64,000 nt of DNA. Origin: Streptomyces sp. NBC_01689 (GTDB lineage Bacteria > Actinomycetota > Actinomycetes > Streptomycetales > Streptomycetaceae). The stretch's first letter is position 1. Every line of letters begins with the position of its first letter. Shown here piece after piece: positions 46,178 through 57,104 of the stretch. The stretch spans positions 6,200,001 through 6,264,000 of the forward strand of contig NZ_CP109592.1 in NCBI RefSeq assembly GCF_036250675.1, given 5' to 3'. The translations under genes were made by a program, and so were the position numbers. The notes below the pieces were generated by a model. The model saw only the letters and a list, made by a program, of their open reading frames with translations. It made no database searches and was not told the origin of the DNA.

Positions 46178-46230
46178 GGAAAGCGCCCTGCTACCGGTCC
46201 CCCCACGGGCCGGCAGTCAGGGCGCTTTCC
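46178..46230 (+). terminator. Terminator of the citrate synthase gene
   Basis: GGAAAGCGCCCTG (46178-46190) pairs perfectly over 13 bp with CAGGGCGCTTTCC (46218-46230). The loop contains a second small inverted repeat (CCGG...CCGG). It lies 60 bp after the stop codon and is followed by TTGT. Confidence 0.88.
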
Positions 46231-46682
46231 TTGTCCCGGTGCGGATTCCCCCCACGGGATCCGGCCGGGCGTCTGTGGACAGCGCCTGAATCGCTGCGAG
46301 CAAAACGAGCAGAACTCTTCGTGCTACCGCGTGCTCCCGCACGCGCTCCGGTGCGATCTGCCGGGACCCGTACCGACGGGAGGGCCGCTCAAAGCTCCCC
46401 GCTGTACGTGCCCCGGCAACGCAGTTCCGGGAACGTCCCCCAAGACATCCCCAGATGTCAGAAACGCCCCCCAAGACGTCTCTGGCATCGCCAACTTAGA
46501 CTCACGAACCCCTTCGCTGGTTACGTTCACATCACTGTGATCTGTGTCTCTTGCGTATGTCCTGAAGATACGCAAGAGCCCCGATTCGGGAATCGAGAGC
46601 CAAGCGTAAGGAAGATGCGCGAGCCTTGTGAAGAGCTTATGTGAGGCTCCCGTTGGACTCTAGGGGGACTCTTACTCCGTCG
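46231..46682. other. Low-GC structured intergenic region
   Basis: This 452 bp gap between the convergent citrate synthase and copA genes is lower in GC than its neighbours and has no codon-biased frame. It contains several RNA-like inverted repeats, the best at 46548-46578 (separate feature), plus GAGCCT/AGGCTC arms at 46621-46649. Confidence 0.6.
46527..46649 (+). ncRNA. Candidate structured small RNA downstream of citrate synthase
   Basis: The segment begins with TCACA-TCAC-TGTGA (46527-46540). A perfect 11 bp hairpin follows, CTCTTGCGTAT (46548-46558) with ATACGCAAGAG (46568-46578), then CGATTC-GG-GAATCG (about 46582-46595), and finally GAGCCT (46621) pairing with AGGCTC (46644-46649). 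The density of hairpins and the drop in GC suggest RNA rather than protein. I recall a small RNA named scr2736 beside the citrate synthase gene of S. coelicolor, which would fit, but I cannot confirm homology, boundaries or strand. Confidence 0.45.
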
Positions 46683-48971
<2,289 letters not shown>

Positions 48972-49145
48972 GGTCCGGCTCCAGGGAATGAGCCGGGCCG
49001 TACGGAGCCAGTATCAGCTGGTCGGTACGGCCCGGTGGGAGAGCTAGGCGGAACGGTGCGCGGTGCGGGGGCGTGACGTGGTGGGCGTGACGCCGGGGCG
49101 CGGCGCCCACCGGCGGGAGGCCCGGGCCTCGGCGTAGACCTCGGC

Positions 49146-49385
49146 TCAGGCCTTGGTGACGAGCTCGAAGCCCGCCTCGTCGACCGCGGCGCGCACGGCC
49201 TCCTCGTCCAGCGGCGCGGCGGAGACCACGGTGACCTCGCCCGTCGCGGCCACGGCCTGCACCGAGCTGACACCGGCGATCCCGGCGATCTCACCGGAGA
49301 CGGAACCCTCGCAGTGCCCGCAGCTCATGCCGCTCACCTGGTAGACGGCCGTGATGGAACCCTGGGTGTCGGTCTGCGTGGTCAT
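49146..49385 (-). CDS. copZ: Copper chaperone (HMA domain protein)
   Basis: A 79-residue single HMA domain with the Cu(I)-binding motif GMSCGHC at about 19-25 and the usual beta-alpha-beta-beta-alpha-beta pattern. It hands copper to CopA in the cytosol. GGAG lies seven bases upstream of the ATG. The gene directly follows a CsoR-like operator and promoter and precedes copA, so the two should be induced together by copper. Confidence 0.94.
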   Translation of the reverse strand: MTTQTDTQGSITAVYQVSGMSCGHCEGSVSGEIAGIAGVSSVQAVAATGEVTVVSAAPLDEEAVRAAVDEAGFELVTKA

Positions 49386-49501
49386 GGCGTGCTCCTCGTC
49401 GAGGCGTGTGCGGGTCGCGGCGTGCGGTGGCGTGTCGCGGTGTGGTGCCGGTGGGCCTGACGGGACCCTGAGGTTCCAGGGTTCCCTTCGATGTTCACAA
49501 G

Positions 49502-49528
49502 ATTATACCCCTAGGGGGTATTTTCCAA
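49502..49528 (-). promoter_or_regulatory. copZ promoter with embedded CsoR-type operator
   Basis: On the minus strand, CTTGGA (-35) and a perfect TATAAT (-10, plus-strand 49502-49507) are separated by 16 bases. The palindrome TACCCC-TAG-GGGGTA (49506-49520) fills that spacer. TACCCC/GGGGTA arms are characteristic of CsoR repressor sites. No csoR gene is in the window. Confidence 0.85.
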
Positions 49529-49529
49529 G

Positions 49530-49890
49530 CAGGGTCCGAGGTGGGCGCGAGCCGCCACGGGGGTGGGGTGTGTCTCGGCGGGTGCGGGGGTATCGCGGGG
49601 ATTTGTCCGAACCTTATGGCAGCGGGCCGCCGTGTCGGGGGTCGGAGGTCGTCAGGGTTCCCCGGTGCGGGCGGCTGGCGGGTGACCGGTGACCGGTGGT
49701 GGGACGGAGTGGTGGCCGGTCGGCCGGGTGCTCCGAGAGTGTGCCCGGTCGCGCGGGGGTGCGCGGGATCGCGCCGGGGTCCTGGAGTGGACGGGCGTGC
49801 GCCCCCGGTCCCGGGGCGCGCGGGCTCCGGGGGGTCCGGAACCCGGAGCGCGGGCGTGCCGGGTCGCGTCCGGGCCTGCCTGGGCCCAGG
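49530..49890. other. GC-rich intergenic region, no gene
   Basis: The 360 bp between the copZ promoter and the end of the TetR gene contain no frame with a ribosome-binding site or Streptomyces codon bias. I see no clear terminator or repeat in it. Confidence 0.5.
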
Positions 49891-50628
49891 TCAGCGCCGG
49901 GCGGTGTGGGCGCCGGAGGCGAGCGCGCTGCCGTCGGTCAGTGGTTCGACGTAGCGGAACAGGACGTTCTTCAGCTCCCGGATGTACGCGGCGCGTTCGG
50001 CCCCCTCGTGGGCGAGGATCAGTTCGAGCCCCGCCTTGTAGATGCCCAGGCACACCTGTGCCGTGCGGGTGATGTCGTCGGCGGGCGTGTCGGGCAGGAA
50101 CGCGGAGAGCAGCCCTTCGACCCGGGAGACCAGGGTCAGGTGCAGCGCGTCGTGCTCCTCGGCGATCCGGCCCGGGATGTCGGGGCCGTGCATCAGCGCG
50201 AAGAAGACGGGGTGCTCGCAGTTGAAGGCGACGAAGCGGTCGACGGCGGCGCCGACGGCCTCCTCCAGCGTGGTCGCGGGGGTGACCGGGCCGAGCGCCT
50301 CGCCGTAGGTCGCCCGCATCTCGTGCATGAGCCGGTCGCCCAGCTCGATCGCGATCGCTTCCTTGTTCGGGAAGAACTGGTACAGCGTGCCCGGCGAGAC
50401 GCCCGCCTCCCGGGCGATCGCGTTGGTGCTGGCGGCGGTGTAGCCGGTGGTGCAGAAGACCGCGGCCGCGGCCTCCAGCAGCTGGGCGATCCGGCGTTCG
50501 CCGCGGGCCTGTCGTCGGCGGGGCCGCTCCTCGTCGGCGGTCCGGTCGCCGGACCTCCGCTCGACGGCGGTCCGCTCCGCGCCGGGCCGCTCGTCGCCGG
50601 CGGGCCGCTTCTCGGGCTTGTCGGGCAC
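49891..50628 (-). CDS. TetR-family transcriptional repressor
   Basis: A 245-residue TetR protein with a charged N-terminal extension of about 40 residues. The HTH is AAAAVFCTTGYTAASTNAIAREAGVSPGTLYQFFPNKEAI, in which the family pattern GVSPGTLYQFFPNKE is unmistakable. The ligand domain is the remaining 140 residues. The GTG start has GGGGA upstream. It is divergent from the MmpL transporter across 179 bp containing two palindromes, one inside the transporter promoter, so it most likely represses the transporter and itself. Confidence 0.92.
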   Translation of the reverse strand: MPDKPEKRPAGDERPGAERTAVERRSGDRTADEERPRRRQARGERRIAQLLEAAAAVFCTTGYTAASTNAIAREAGVSPGTLYQFFPNKEAIAIELGDRLMHEMRATYGEALGPVTPATTLEEAVGAAVDRFVAFNCEHPVFFALMHGPDIPGRIAEEHDALHLTLVSRVEGLLSAFLPDTPADDITRTAQVCLGIYKAGLELILAHEGAERAAYIRELKNVLFRYVEPLTDGSALASGAHTARR

Positions 50629-50655
50629 GAGTTATCCCCAACTCTCCGGACGTGT

Positions 50656-50713
50656 TTGACAAACGCGAGCGGTCGCTCGCATTCTGGGGAAACGCGAGCG
50701 ATCTCTCGTGTTT
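50656..50713. promoter_or_regulatory. mmpL promoter and two TetR operators
   Basis: TTGACA (50656-50661) and CATTCT (50680-50685) are separated by 18 bases, and that spacer contains the perfect palindrome GCGAGCGGTCGCTCGC (50665-50680). A second, imperfect copy, AACGCGAGCGATCTCTCG, lies at 50691-50708 with AAAC/GTTT-like outer arms. The two centres are about 29 bp apart. This is the expected layout for direct blocking by the neighbouring TetR protein. Confidence 0.8.
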
Positions 50714-50807
50714 GCCGATTCTATGGCAATGACCGACCCATGCTGCCTGAGCGCACGGACGGACGCGACGCACGGACACGGGGTCACGGTGAAGGGGACA
50801 CCGCGCG

Positions 50808-53240
50808 ATGACCGAAGTCAACAGCGCAGATCAGGACCGGGGCAGGGGTGCGGGACGGGGGAGGGACGCACGGAGCGGGGACGGCGCGGACGGCGGCCGG
50901 CCGACGGGTGAGGCCGTGTCCACGGGCGGCCCCCGGCCAGGTGGCGGCGCGCTGCCGGCGGCCGGTCCGCGGGTGGGGGGCTGGACCCGGTTCGTGACCG
51001 CGCGGCCCCGGCTGTCCCTGCTCGTCGCGCTCCTGCTCACCGCCCTCGCGGTGGTCGCCGGCAGCGGTGTCGCCGACCGCCTGGGCAGCGGCGGCTGGCA
51101 GGACCCGACCGCCGAGTCGACGTACGCGACGAAGGCGCTGGAGCGGGAGTTCCCCGCCTCCCAGCCCAACCTGCTGCTCCTGGTCCACTCCGGGCGGGCC
51201 ACGGTCGACGATCCCTCGGTGGCGGCCGAGGCGAAGCGGCTGGCGGCACGGCTCGCCGCCGAGCGGGGCGTCACGGGTGTCGGTTCGTACTGGGCGTCGG
51301 GCGCCCCGGCGCTGCGTGCCGAGGACGGTCACGAGGCGCTGATCGCGGCACGGATCACGGGCGACGAGAAGACGGCGAGCGAGACCCTGGACCGTCTGGA
51401 GCCCGCCTACCGGGGCACGCACGGCCTGGTGGACATCAAGGTCGGCGGTCCCGTCGCCGTGCAGCACGAGATGCAGACCACCATCCGCGAGGACCTGACC
51501 CGGGCCGAGCTCATCGCCCTGCCGGTGACCCTGGTGCTGCTGGTGATGGTCTTCGGCAGCGCGGTCGCGGCACTGCTCCCGCTGGGGGTCGGCATCATCG
51601 CGATCCTGGGTACGAACGCCGTGCTGCGCGGCCTCACGGAGTTCACCGACGTCTCGGTCTTCGCGATGAACCTCACCACGGCTCTCGGGCTGGGTCTCGC
51701 GATCGACTACGCCCTGTTCATCGTCCGCCGGTTCCGGGAGGAGCTGGCGACGGGGGCCGACCCGGTGACCGCCGTCGGGACCACGCTGCGCACGGCGGGG
51801 CGCACGGTTCTCTTCTCCTCGCTCACGGTCGCCGTGTCGCTCGCCGCGATGCTGCTCTTCCCGCAGTACTTCCTGCGCTCGTTCGCCTACGCGGGCATCG
51901 CGGTGGTGCTGCTGGCCGCGGCGGCCGCCCTGATCCTGCTCCCGGCGGCCCTGGTGCTGCTCGGCCACCGGGTCAACTCCCTGGATCTGCGGCGCCTGTT
52001 CCGGCGCGGCGAGCCGCGTACGTCCGGTGACGGCGCGGCCTGGGGGCGCATGGCCTCCCTCGTCATGCGCCGGGCGCCGCTCTTCGCGGTGGCCACCACG
52101 GTCGGGCTGGTCGTCCTCGGACTGCCCTTCCTGGGGGTGAAGTTCGGCACCGCGGACGACCGGCAGCTGCCTTCGGACGCGACCTCCCATGTCGTCCAGC
52201 AGCACATCCGGGACGGGTTCCCGGGCAGCCCCGGCGGCGGCCTGGAGGTCCTCGCGGAGGGCCGGGCCACGGCGGCGCAGTACGCGGCCTACAAGAGCCG
52301 TGTCACCGCCCTCCCCGAGGCGCTGCGGGTCGACGGACCCCTGGTGAAGGGGGACTCCGCGTACTTCACGGTGCAGCCGAAGGGCGAGGCCGTGGGTGAC
52401 GGGGCGCAGCGCCTGGTGCGGGAACTGCGCGCGACGGACGCCCCGTTCGGTACGGCGGTGACCGGTACGGCCGCGGTCCTGGTCGACTCCAAGCACGCGA
52501 TAGCCGACCGGCTCCCCTGGGCGGCGGCGTTCATCGCGGTCGTCACCCTGCTGCTGGTCTTCCTCCTCACGGGCAGCGTCCTGATCCCCGTCCAGGCGGT
52601 GCTGCTCAACGCGCTGAGTCTGACGGCGATGTTCGGCGCGGTGGTCTGGGTCTTCCAGGACGGCCACCTCTCCGGCCTGCTCGGCTTCACCAGCCCGGGA
52701 TCGATCGAGACGACGCTCCCGGTGCTGATGTTCTGCGTCGCCTTCGGACTGTCCATGGATTACGGCGTCTTCCTCCTCTCCCGCGTCAAGGAGGAGTACG
52801 ACCGCACGGGCGACCACCGGGAGTCGGTCCGTTTCGGCCTCCAGCGCACCGGCGGACTGATCACGGCGGCCGCGGTCATCCTGGCCGTGGTGATGGTCGC
52901 CATCGGCACCTCGCGCGTGACCAACACCAAGATGCTCGGGCTCGGCATCGCGCTCGCGGTCCTGATGGACGCCATGGTGGTGCGCAGTCTGCTGGTCCCG
53001 GCGGTCATGCGGCTCACCGGGCGCGCGACCTGGTGGGCGCCCGCGCCACTGCGCCGCTTCCACGACCGGTTCGGACTCGACGAGGGCGAGGCACCCGCGT
53101 CGGCGGACGTGAGGACGGGAGAACCCGGACTGGGCGGCTCGGGCGGTCCGGGCGGTCCGGGCGGACCGGGCGGACCGGGCGGACCGGGTGAGGAGGAGGC
53201 GGACGGCCGGGACCGGGACAAGGCCGGGGTACGCGGCTAG
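50808..53240 (+). CDS. MmpL-family RND transporter
   Basis: An 810-residue membrane protein of the MMPL family, typically exporting lipids or hydrophobic drugs by proton motive force. After a 60-residue Gly/Arg-rich cytosolic tail come two repeats, each one helix, an extracytoplasmic domain and five helices. The proton-relay signatures are ALGLGLAIDYALF and VAFGLSMDYGVFLLSR. The C-terminal tail carries five GGP repeats. It is driven from a TetR-controlled promoter, so induction by a toxic substrate is plausible. Confidence 0.92.
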   Translation: MTEVNSADQDRGRGAGRGRDARSGDGADGGRPTGEAVSTGGPRPGGGALPAAGPRVGGWTRFVTARPRLSLLVALLLTALAVVAGSGVADRLGSGGWQDPTAESTYATKALEREFPASQPNLLLLVHSGRATVDDPSVAAEAKRLAARLAAERGVTGVGSYWASGAPALRAEDGHEALIAARITGDEKTASETLDRLEPAYRGTHGLVDIKVGGPVAVQHEMQTTIREDLTRAELIALPVTLVLLVMVFGSAVAALLPLGVGIIAILGTNAVLRGLTEFTDVSVFAMNLTTALGLGLAIDYALFIVRRFREELATGADPVTAVGTTLRTAGRTVLFSSLTVAVSLAAMLLFPQYFLRSFAYAGIAVVLLAAAAALILLPAALVLLGHRVNSLDLRRLFRRGEPRTSGDGAAWGRMASLVMRRAPLFAVATTVGLVVLGLPFLGVKFGTADDRQLPSDATSHVVQQHIRDGFPGSPGGGLEVLAEGRATAAQYAAYKSRVTALPEALRVDGPLVKGDSAYFTVQPKGEAVGDGAQRLVRELRATDAPFGTAVTGTAAVLVDSKHAIADRLPWAAAFIAVVTLLLVFLLTGSVLIPVQAVLLNALSLTAMFGAVVWVFQDGHLSGLLGFTSPGSIETTLPVLMFCVAFGLSMDYGVFLLSRVKEEYDRTGDHRESVRFGLQRTGGLITAAAVILAVVMVAIGTSRVTNTKMLGLGIALAVLMDAMVVRSLLVPAVMRLTGRATWWAPAPLRRFHDRFGLDEGEAPASADVRTGEPGLGGSGGPGGPGGPGGPGGPGEEEADGRDRDKAGVRG
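53142..53186 (+). repeat. Five 9 bp units coding GGP repeats in MmpL
   Basis: Two GGCGGTCCG and three GGCGGACCG units lie in perfect tandem and encode (GGP)5 in the cytosolic tail of the MmpL protein. Copy number may vary between strains. Confidence 0.85.
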
Positions 53241-53282
53241 CGTTCACCCCGCAAGGTGATCTTCGGGCGGAGGGCGGGACAC

Positions 53283-54317
53283 ATGCGGGCAGTGGTGTTC
53301 GAGCGGTACGGGGAGCCGGCCGAGGTCCGTGAGGTGGCGGATCCGGCGCCCGCCGACCACGGAGTGGTGGTGCGGGTCGAGGCCACCGGGCTGTGCCGCA
53401 GCGACTGGCACGGCTGGTTGGGGCACGACCCGGACATCACCCTGCCGCATGTGCCGGGCCACGAACTCGCGGGAACCGTCGAGGCGGTGGGCGCGCGCGT
53501 CACGGGGTGGCGCGCCGGTGACCGGGTCACCGTCCCGTTCGTCTGCGCCTGCGGGAGCTGCCCCTCCTGTGCGGCGGGCGACCAGCAGGTGTGCGAGCGG
53601 CAGACCCAGCCGGGGTTCACGCACTGGGGATCGTTCGCGCAGTACGTGGCGCTGGATCACGCCGAGGTGAACCTGGTGGCGGTGCCGGAGGAGATGTCCT
53701 TCTCGACGGCGGCGTCGCTGGGCTGCCGGTTCGCCACGGCGTTCCGCGCGGTGGTCGCGCAGGGCAGGGTGGCCGCGGGGGAGTGGGTCGCGGTGCACGG
53801 ATGCGGGGGAGTGGGCCTCTCCGCGGTGATGATCGCGGCGGCGGCCGGGGCGCGGGTCGTGGCGGTCGATCTCTCGCCCCGGGCCCTGGAACTGGCCCGT
53901 ACGTTCGGCGCGGTGGAGACGGTGGACGCCGCGAGAGCCGGGGACACGGCGGAGGCGGTGCGCGAGGTGACCGGTGGCGGCGCCCATCTCTCCCTCGACG
54001 CGCTGGGCTCCGCGGTCACCTGCTCGGCCTCGGTGAACGGGCTGCGCCGGCGGGGGCGTCACGTCCAGGTCGGTCTGCTGCCGGAGGCCCCGGCCGTTCC
54101 GATGGCCCGCGTCATCGGACTCGAACTGGAGCTGCTGGGCAGCCACGGGATGCAGGCCCACGCCTACCCCCGGATGCTGGAGCTGGTGCGCGCGGGCGTC
54201 CTCAGGCCCGACCTCCTGGTCACCTCCACCCTGACGCTGGACCGGGCGCCGGCCGCGCTGGCCGCGATGGGGGAGGCGCCCGGGACCGGTGTCACGGTCA
54301 TCGAGCCGTGGAGCTGA
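53283..54317 (+). CDS. Zinc-dependent alcohol dehydrogenase (MDR family)
   Basis: A 344-residue medium-chain dehydrogenase. The catalytic zinc ligands are in GLCRSDWHG and PGHELAGTV, the structural zinc site is [17 protein letters not shown], and the Rossmann motif is [16 protein letters not shown] lies nine bases before the ATG at 53283. It follows the MmpL gene by 42 bp on the same strand and may be co-transcribed. Substrates of this subgroup are alcohols or aldehydes; the specific one is unknown. Confidence 0.9.
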   Translation: MRAVVFERYGEPAEVREVADPAPADHGVVVRVEATGLCRSDWHGWLGHDPDITLPHVPGHELAGTVEAVGARVTGWRAGDRVTVPFVCACGSCPSCAAGDQQVCERQTQPGFTHWGSFAQYVALDHAEVNLVAVPEEMSFSTAASLGCRFATAFRAVVAQGRVAAGEWVAVHGCGGVGLSAVMIAAAAGARVVAVDLSPRALELARTFGAVETVDAARAGDTAEAVREVTGGGAHLSLDALGSAVTCSASVNGLRRRGRHVQVGLLPEAPAVPMARVIGLELELLGSHGMQAHAYPRMLELVRAGVLRPDLLVTSTLTLDRAPAALAAMGEAPGTGVTVIEPWS

Positions 54318-54373
54318 CCGGATCCCCGGCGGGGTGCCCGCGGAGGAGGCGTTCGCCGGGGCGCGGGGCGGCC

Positions 54374-54536
54374 CGGAGCCGGGACCCCATGGAGAGGTCC
54401 GGAGCCGAGACCCCGTGGATGAAGTCCGGGACGCTTCTGTCCCGCCCCTCCGGCGGACACCGGGCGGGACGGGACAGGGCGGGGGCGGAGGGTGAGAACG
54501 GGACGGGACGGGACGAGGCGGGACGGGACGGGACGG
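54374..54536 (+). repeat. Short direct repeats after the dehydrogenase gene
   Basis: CGGAGCCGGGACCCCATGGA (54374-54393) is repeated with three changes at 54400-54419, and GGGAC pentamers run through 54498-54536. Together they fill most of the 260 bp gap between the convergent dehydrogenase and HTH genes; no gene is seen. Confidence 0.65.
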
Positions 54537-54577
54537 GGGAGGGGTACGGGGTCCGCGGGGCCCGTGGGCGGGCGGGG

Positions 54578-54778
54578 TCAGTCGGATCTGCGGCCGCGGT
54601 TTCCGGGACGGGAGGCGACCCAGGCGCGGACGGTGTCCGCGTACCAGTAGGGCTTGCCGCTCTCCACATGGTCGGGCGGGGGCAGCAGCCCGTGCTTGCG
54701 ATACGACCGCACGGTGTCCGGCTGCACCTTGATGTGCGCCGCGATCTCCTTGTACGACCAGAGCTTTCGGTCGGTCAT
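54578..54778 (-). CDS. Small HTH DNA-binding protein (AlpA/excisionase-like)
   Basis: A 66-residue protein that is one winged HTH of the MerR/AlpA superfamily: LWSYKEIAAHIKVQPDTVRSYRKHGLLPPPD, then a wing ending in YWYADTVRAWVASRPG. The ATG at 54778 has GGAGG eight bases upstream. No phage or integrase genes are nearby, so it is more likely a chromosomal regulator than a real excisionase. Its targets are unknown; the iol genes are close but not adjacent in an obvious operon. Confidence 0.82.
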   Translation of the reverse strand: MTDRKLWSYKEIAAHIKVQPDTVRSYRKHGLLPPPDHVESGKPYWYADTVRAWVASRPGNRGRRSD

Positions 54779-55101
54779 GAAGGGCACCTCCCTGCGCGCG
54801 CCGCGGCGGCGGCCGGGGGCGGCCGTCGGGGGAGCCGGGCACTGCGCTGGTGATCACAAAGCCTGTGCCCGGTGAACGACGCAGCGTGAGCGCAGGGCAG
54901 TGCTTGTCGACCGGGTGTGACGCAAGACCCGCGTACACGGGACATGTGTGACAGGAAGGTGGCATTCGTGACACAGGTGACGCAATGGGAGGGAGCGTCG
55001 GGACGTCCGAGGGCGACGGAAGGTGACGTCCTCGCGCTCCCGCGCCCCGGTGCGGGCGCGGGCGGCGCTCTCCGGGGACCGCGTGTGCGGGCCGGGTCCG
55101 G
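54779..55101. other. Intergenic region with GTGACGCAA repeats, no gene
   Basis: The 323 bp upstream of the small HTH gene hold two GTGACGCAA copies (about 54917 and 54977) and several further GTGACA-type elements between them. These could be half-sites for the HTH protein. The end of the IolE-like gene follows. No coding frame is credible. Confidence 0.5.
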
Positions 55102-56031
55102 TCAGGCTCCGCAGGACCGCAGGAACGCGCGGGTCCGCTCGGCGATCGGCAGCGGCTTGTCGGGCGGGCACGGGTACATGTCCTGCTCGACGATCGCGAA
55201 GAGGTCGACGTCGAGCTTCTGCGCGGCGGCGAGCACCGGTTCCAGTGCCGGCACGCCGGACGGCGGCTCGCACATCACCCCCCGGGCGACGGCGGGCCCG
55301 AACGGCACCTCGTTCGCCCGTACCTCGGCCAGGATCGCCGGGTCCACCTGCTTGAGGTGCAGGTAGCCGATCCGCTCCCCGTACGTCTCGATGAGCTTGA
55401 CGCTGTCGCCGCCGCAGTAGGCGTAGTGGCCGGTGTCGAGACACAGGGACACCAGCGACGAATCGGTCGAGTCGAGGAAACGGGTGACGTTCTCCTCGCT
55501 GTCGATGTGCGTGTCGGCGTGCGGGTGGACGACGACCCGCAGTCCGTAGCGTTCGCGCACCTCGTGGGCGAGCCGCTCGGTCTGGGTGGTCAGATCGCGC
55601 CACTGCGCGGGGGTGAGGGTGCTGTCCTCCAGCACCTCGCCCGTCTTGTCGTCCCGCCAGAAGGCCGGGATCACGACCAGGTGCTCGGCGCCCATGGCCT
55701 GGGTGAGCGCCGCGATGTCCGAGACATGCGCCCAGGTGGCGTCCCACACCTCCGGCCCGCGGTGCAGCCCGGTGAAGACGGTGCCGGCCGACACGGTGAG
55801 CCCGCGCCGCGTGGTCTCCTCGCGGAGGACGGCCGGATCGGTCGGAAGATAGCCGTACGGACCCAGTTCGATCCACTCGTACCCGGACCGCGAGACCTCG
55901 TCGAGGAAGCGCTGCCAGGGGACCTGCTGCGGGTCGTCGGGGAACCACACGCCCCAGGAGTCCGGAGCCGAACCGATCCGGATGCGGGACAGTGAGGACT
56001 GGGGTGATGTCTGCGGTGACAACGACGTCAT
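55102..56031 (-). CDS. iolE: IolE-like inosose dehydratase (TIM barrel)
   Basis: A 309-residue member of the IolE branch of the xylose-isomerase-like barrels. The start of the conserved domain, IGSAPDSWGVWFPDDPQQ, and ELGPYGYLPTDP are strongly IolE-like. Metal-ligand candidates lie in VVVHPHADTH and LCLDTGHYAYCGGD. IolE dehydrates scyllo-inosose, the second step of inositol catabolism. It is divergent from iolC across a 122 bp region with facing TTGACA boxes. No Shine-Dalgarno is strong, so a leaderless transcript is possible. Confidence 0.82.
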   Translation of the reverse strand: MTSLSPQTSPQSSLSRIRIGSAPDSWGVWFPDDPQQVPWQRFLDEVSRSGYEWIELGPYGYLPTDPAVLREETTRRGLTVSAGTVFTGLHRGPEVWDATWAHVSDIAALTQAMGAEHLVVIPAFWRDDKTGEVLEDSTLTPAQWRDLTTQTERLAHEVRERYGLRVVVHPHADTHIDSEENVTRFLDSTDSSLVSLCLDTGHYAYCGGDSVKLIETYGERIGYLHLKQVDPAILAEVRANEVPFGPAVARGVMCEPPSGVPALEPVLAAAQKLDVDLFAIVEQDMYPCPPDKPLPIAERTRAFLRSCGA

Positions 56032-56061
56032 GGGCGTCAGCTTCCGTCGGCCCCGGGGAGG

Positions 56062-56125
56062 TGTCAAGGGCTGGTCCGAATGTCTGGACAAACCGTTGAC
56101 AGGGCGTCCCGCACGGGGCTAGACC
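56062..56125. promoter_or_regulatory. Divergent iol promoters with facing TTGACA boxes
   Basis: On the plus strand TTGACA (56096-56101) and TAGACC (56120-56125) are 18 bases apart and would drive iolC. On the minus strand a second TTGACA (plus-strand 56062-56067) faces the iolE-like gene. Between them lies GTCCGAATGTCTGGAC, a GTCC/GGAC inverted repeat that is a candidate operator for an iol regulator. Confidence 0.65.
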
Positions 56126-56153
56126 TGGGGGAAGCCGAAGCGAAGGGAACTCG

Positions 56154-57104
56154 ATGGCGTACGACCTGATCACGATGGGACGGATCGGTGTGGACCTGTA
56201 TCCGTTGCAGACGGGGGTCCCGCTGGCGAGGGTGTCGTCCTTCGGGAAGTTCCTGGGCGGCTCGGCGACGAACGTCGCGGTGGCGGCCGCCCGGCTGGGG
56301 CGGCACACGGCGGTGATCACCCGGACGGGTGACGATCCCTTCGGCGCGTACCTCCACGAGGCGCTGCGCGACTTCGGCGTCGACGACCGCTGGGTCACCC
56401 CGGTCCCCGGACTGCCGACCCCGGTCACGTTCTGCGAGGTCTTCCCGCCGGACGACTTCCCGCTCTACTTCTACCGGCAGCCCAAGGCCCCGGACCTGGA
56501 GCTCGACGCGCACGACCTCGACCTCGGAGCCGTCCGCGAGGCGCGCATCTTCTGGATGACGGGCACCGGCCTCAGCGAGGAACCCAGCCGCACGGCGACG
56601 CTCGCCGCGCTCGCCCACCGTGACAAGGCCGGCACGACGGTCTTCGACCTCGACTGGCGTCCGATGTTCTGGAAGGACCCGGACTCCGCCCGGCCCTTCT
56701 ACGCCGAGGCCCTGCGCCACGCCACCGTGGCCGTCGGCAACCTCGACGAGGTGGAGATCGCCACCGGCGAGCGCGAACCGCACGCGGCCGCCCGCGCCCT
56801 GCTCGACGCCGGTGTCGAACTCGCCGTGGTCAAGCAGGGCCCCAAGGGTGTCCTGGCCGTCCACCGCGACGGCACGTCCGCCGAGGTCCCGCCCCTCCCG
56901 GTGACGGTTCTCAACGGCCTGGGTGCCGGCGACGCCTTCGGCGGTTCCCTCTGCCACGGACTGCTCTCCGGCTGGGACCTGGAGCGGATCATGCGGCACG
57001 CGAACGCGGCGGGCGCCATCGTCGCCTCCCGGCTGGAGTGCTCCTCCGCGATGCCGACCCCCGAAGAGGTCGAGGACGCGCTGGCGGCGGGAGCGGTCCG
57101 ATGA
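56154..57104 (+). CDS. iolC: 5-dehydro-2-deoxygluconokinase
   Basis: A 316-residue PfkB kinase that phosphorylates 5-dehydro-2-deoxy-D-gluconate (DKG) in inositol catabolism. IolC features include the start YDLITMGRIGVDLYPLQ, GGSATNVAVAAARLG (about 35-49) and the catalytic NGLGAGDAFGGSLCHGL (about 262-278). AAGGGA lies five bases before the ATG. The stop overlaps the next start (ATGA). The ribokinase at 36514 shares the fold but not the N-terminal sequence. Confidence 0.94.
   Translation: MAYDLITMGRIGVDLYPLQTGVPLARVSSFGKFLGGSATNVAVAAARLGRHTAVITRTGDDPFGAYLHEALRDFGVDDRWVTPVPGLPTPVTFCEVFPPDDFPLYFYRQPKAPDLELDAHDLDLGAVREARIFWMTGTGLSEEPSRTATLAALAHRDKAGTTVFDLDWRPMFWKDPDSARPFYAEALRHATVAVGNLDEVEIATGEREPHAAARALLDAGVELAVVKQGPKGVLAVHRDGTSAEVPPLPVTVLNGLGAGDAFGGSLCHGLLSGWDLERIMRHANAAGAIVASRLECSSAMPTPEEVEDALAAGAVR

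Noticed and set aside
46078..46644. 188-codon plus-strand frame overlapping the end of citrate synthase
   Set aside because: It runs through a terminator and a low-GC structured region without codon bias.
54578..54778. Prophage or integrative element suggested by the excisionase-like HTH
   Set aside because: No integrase, attachment-site tRNA gene or phage genes occur nearby; such small HTH proteins are common chromosomal regulators.
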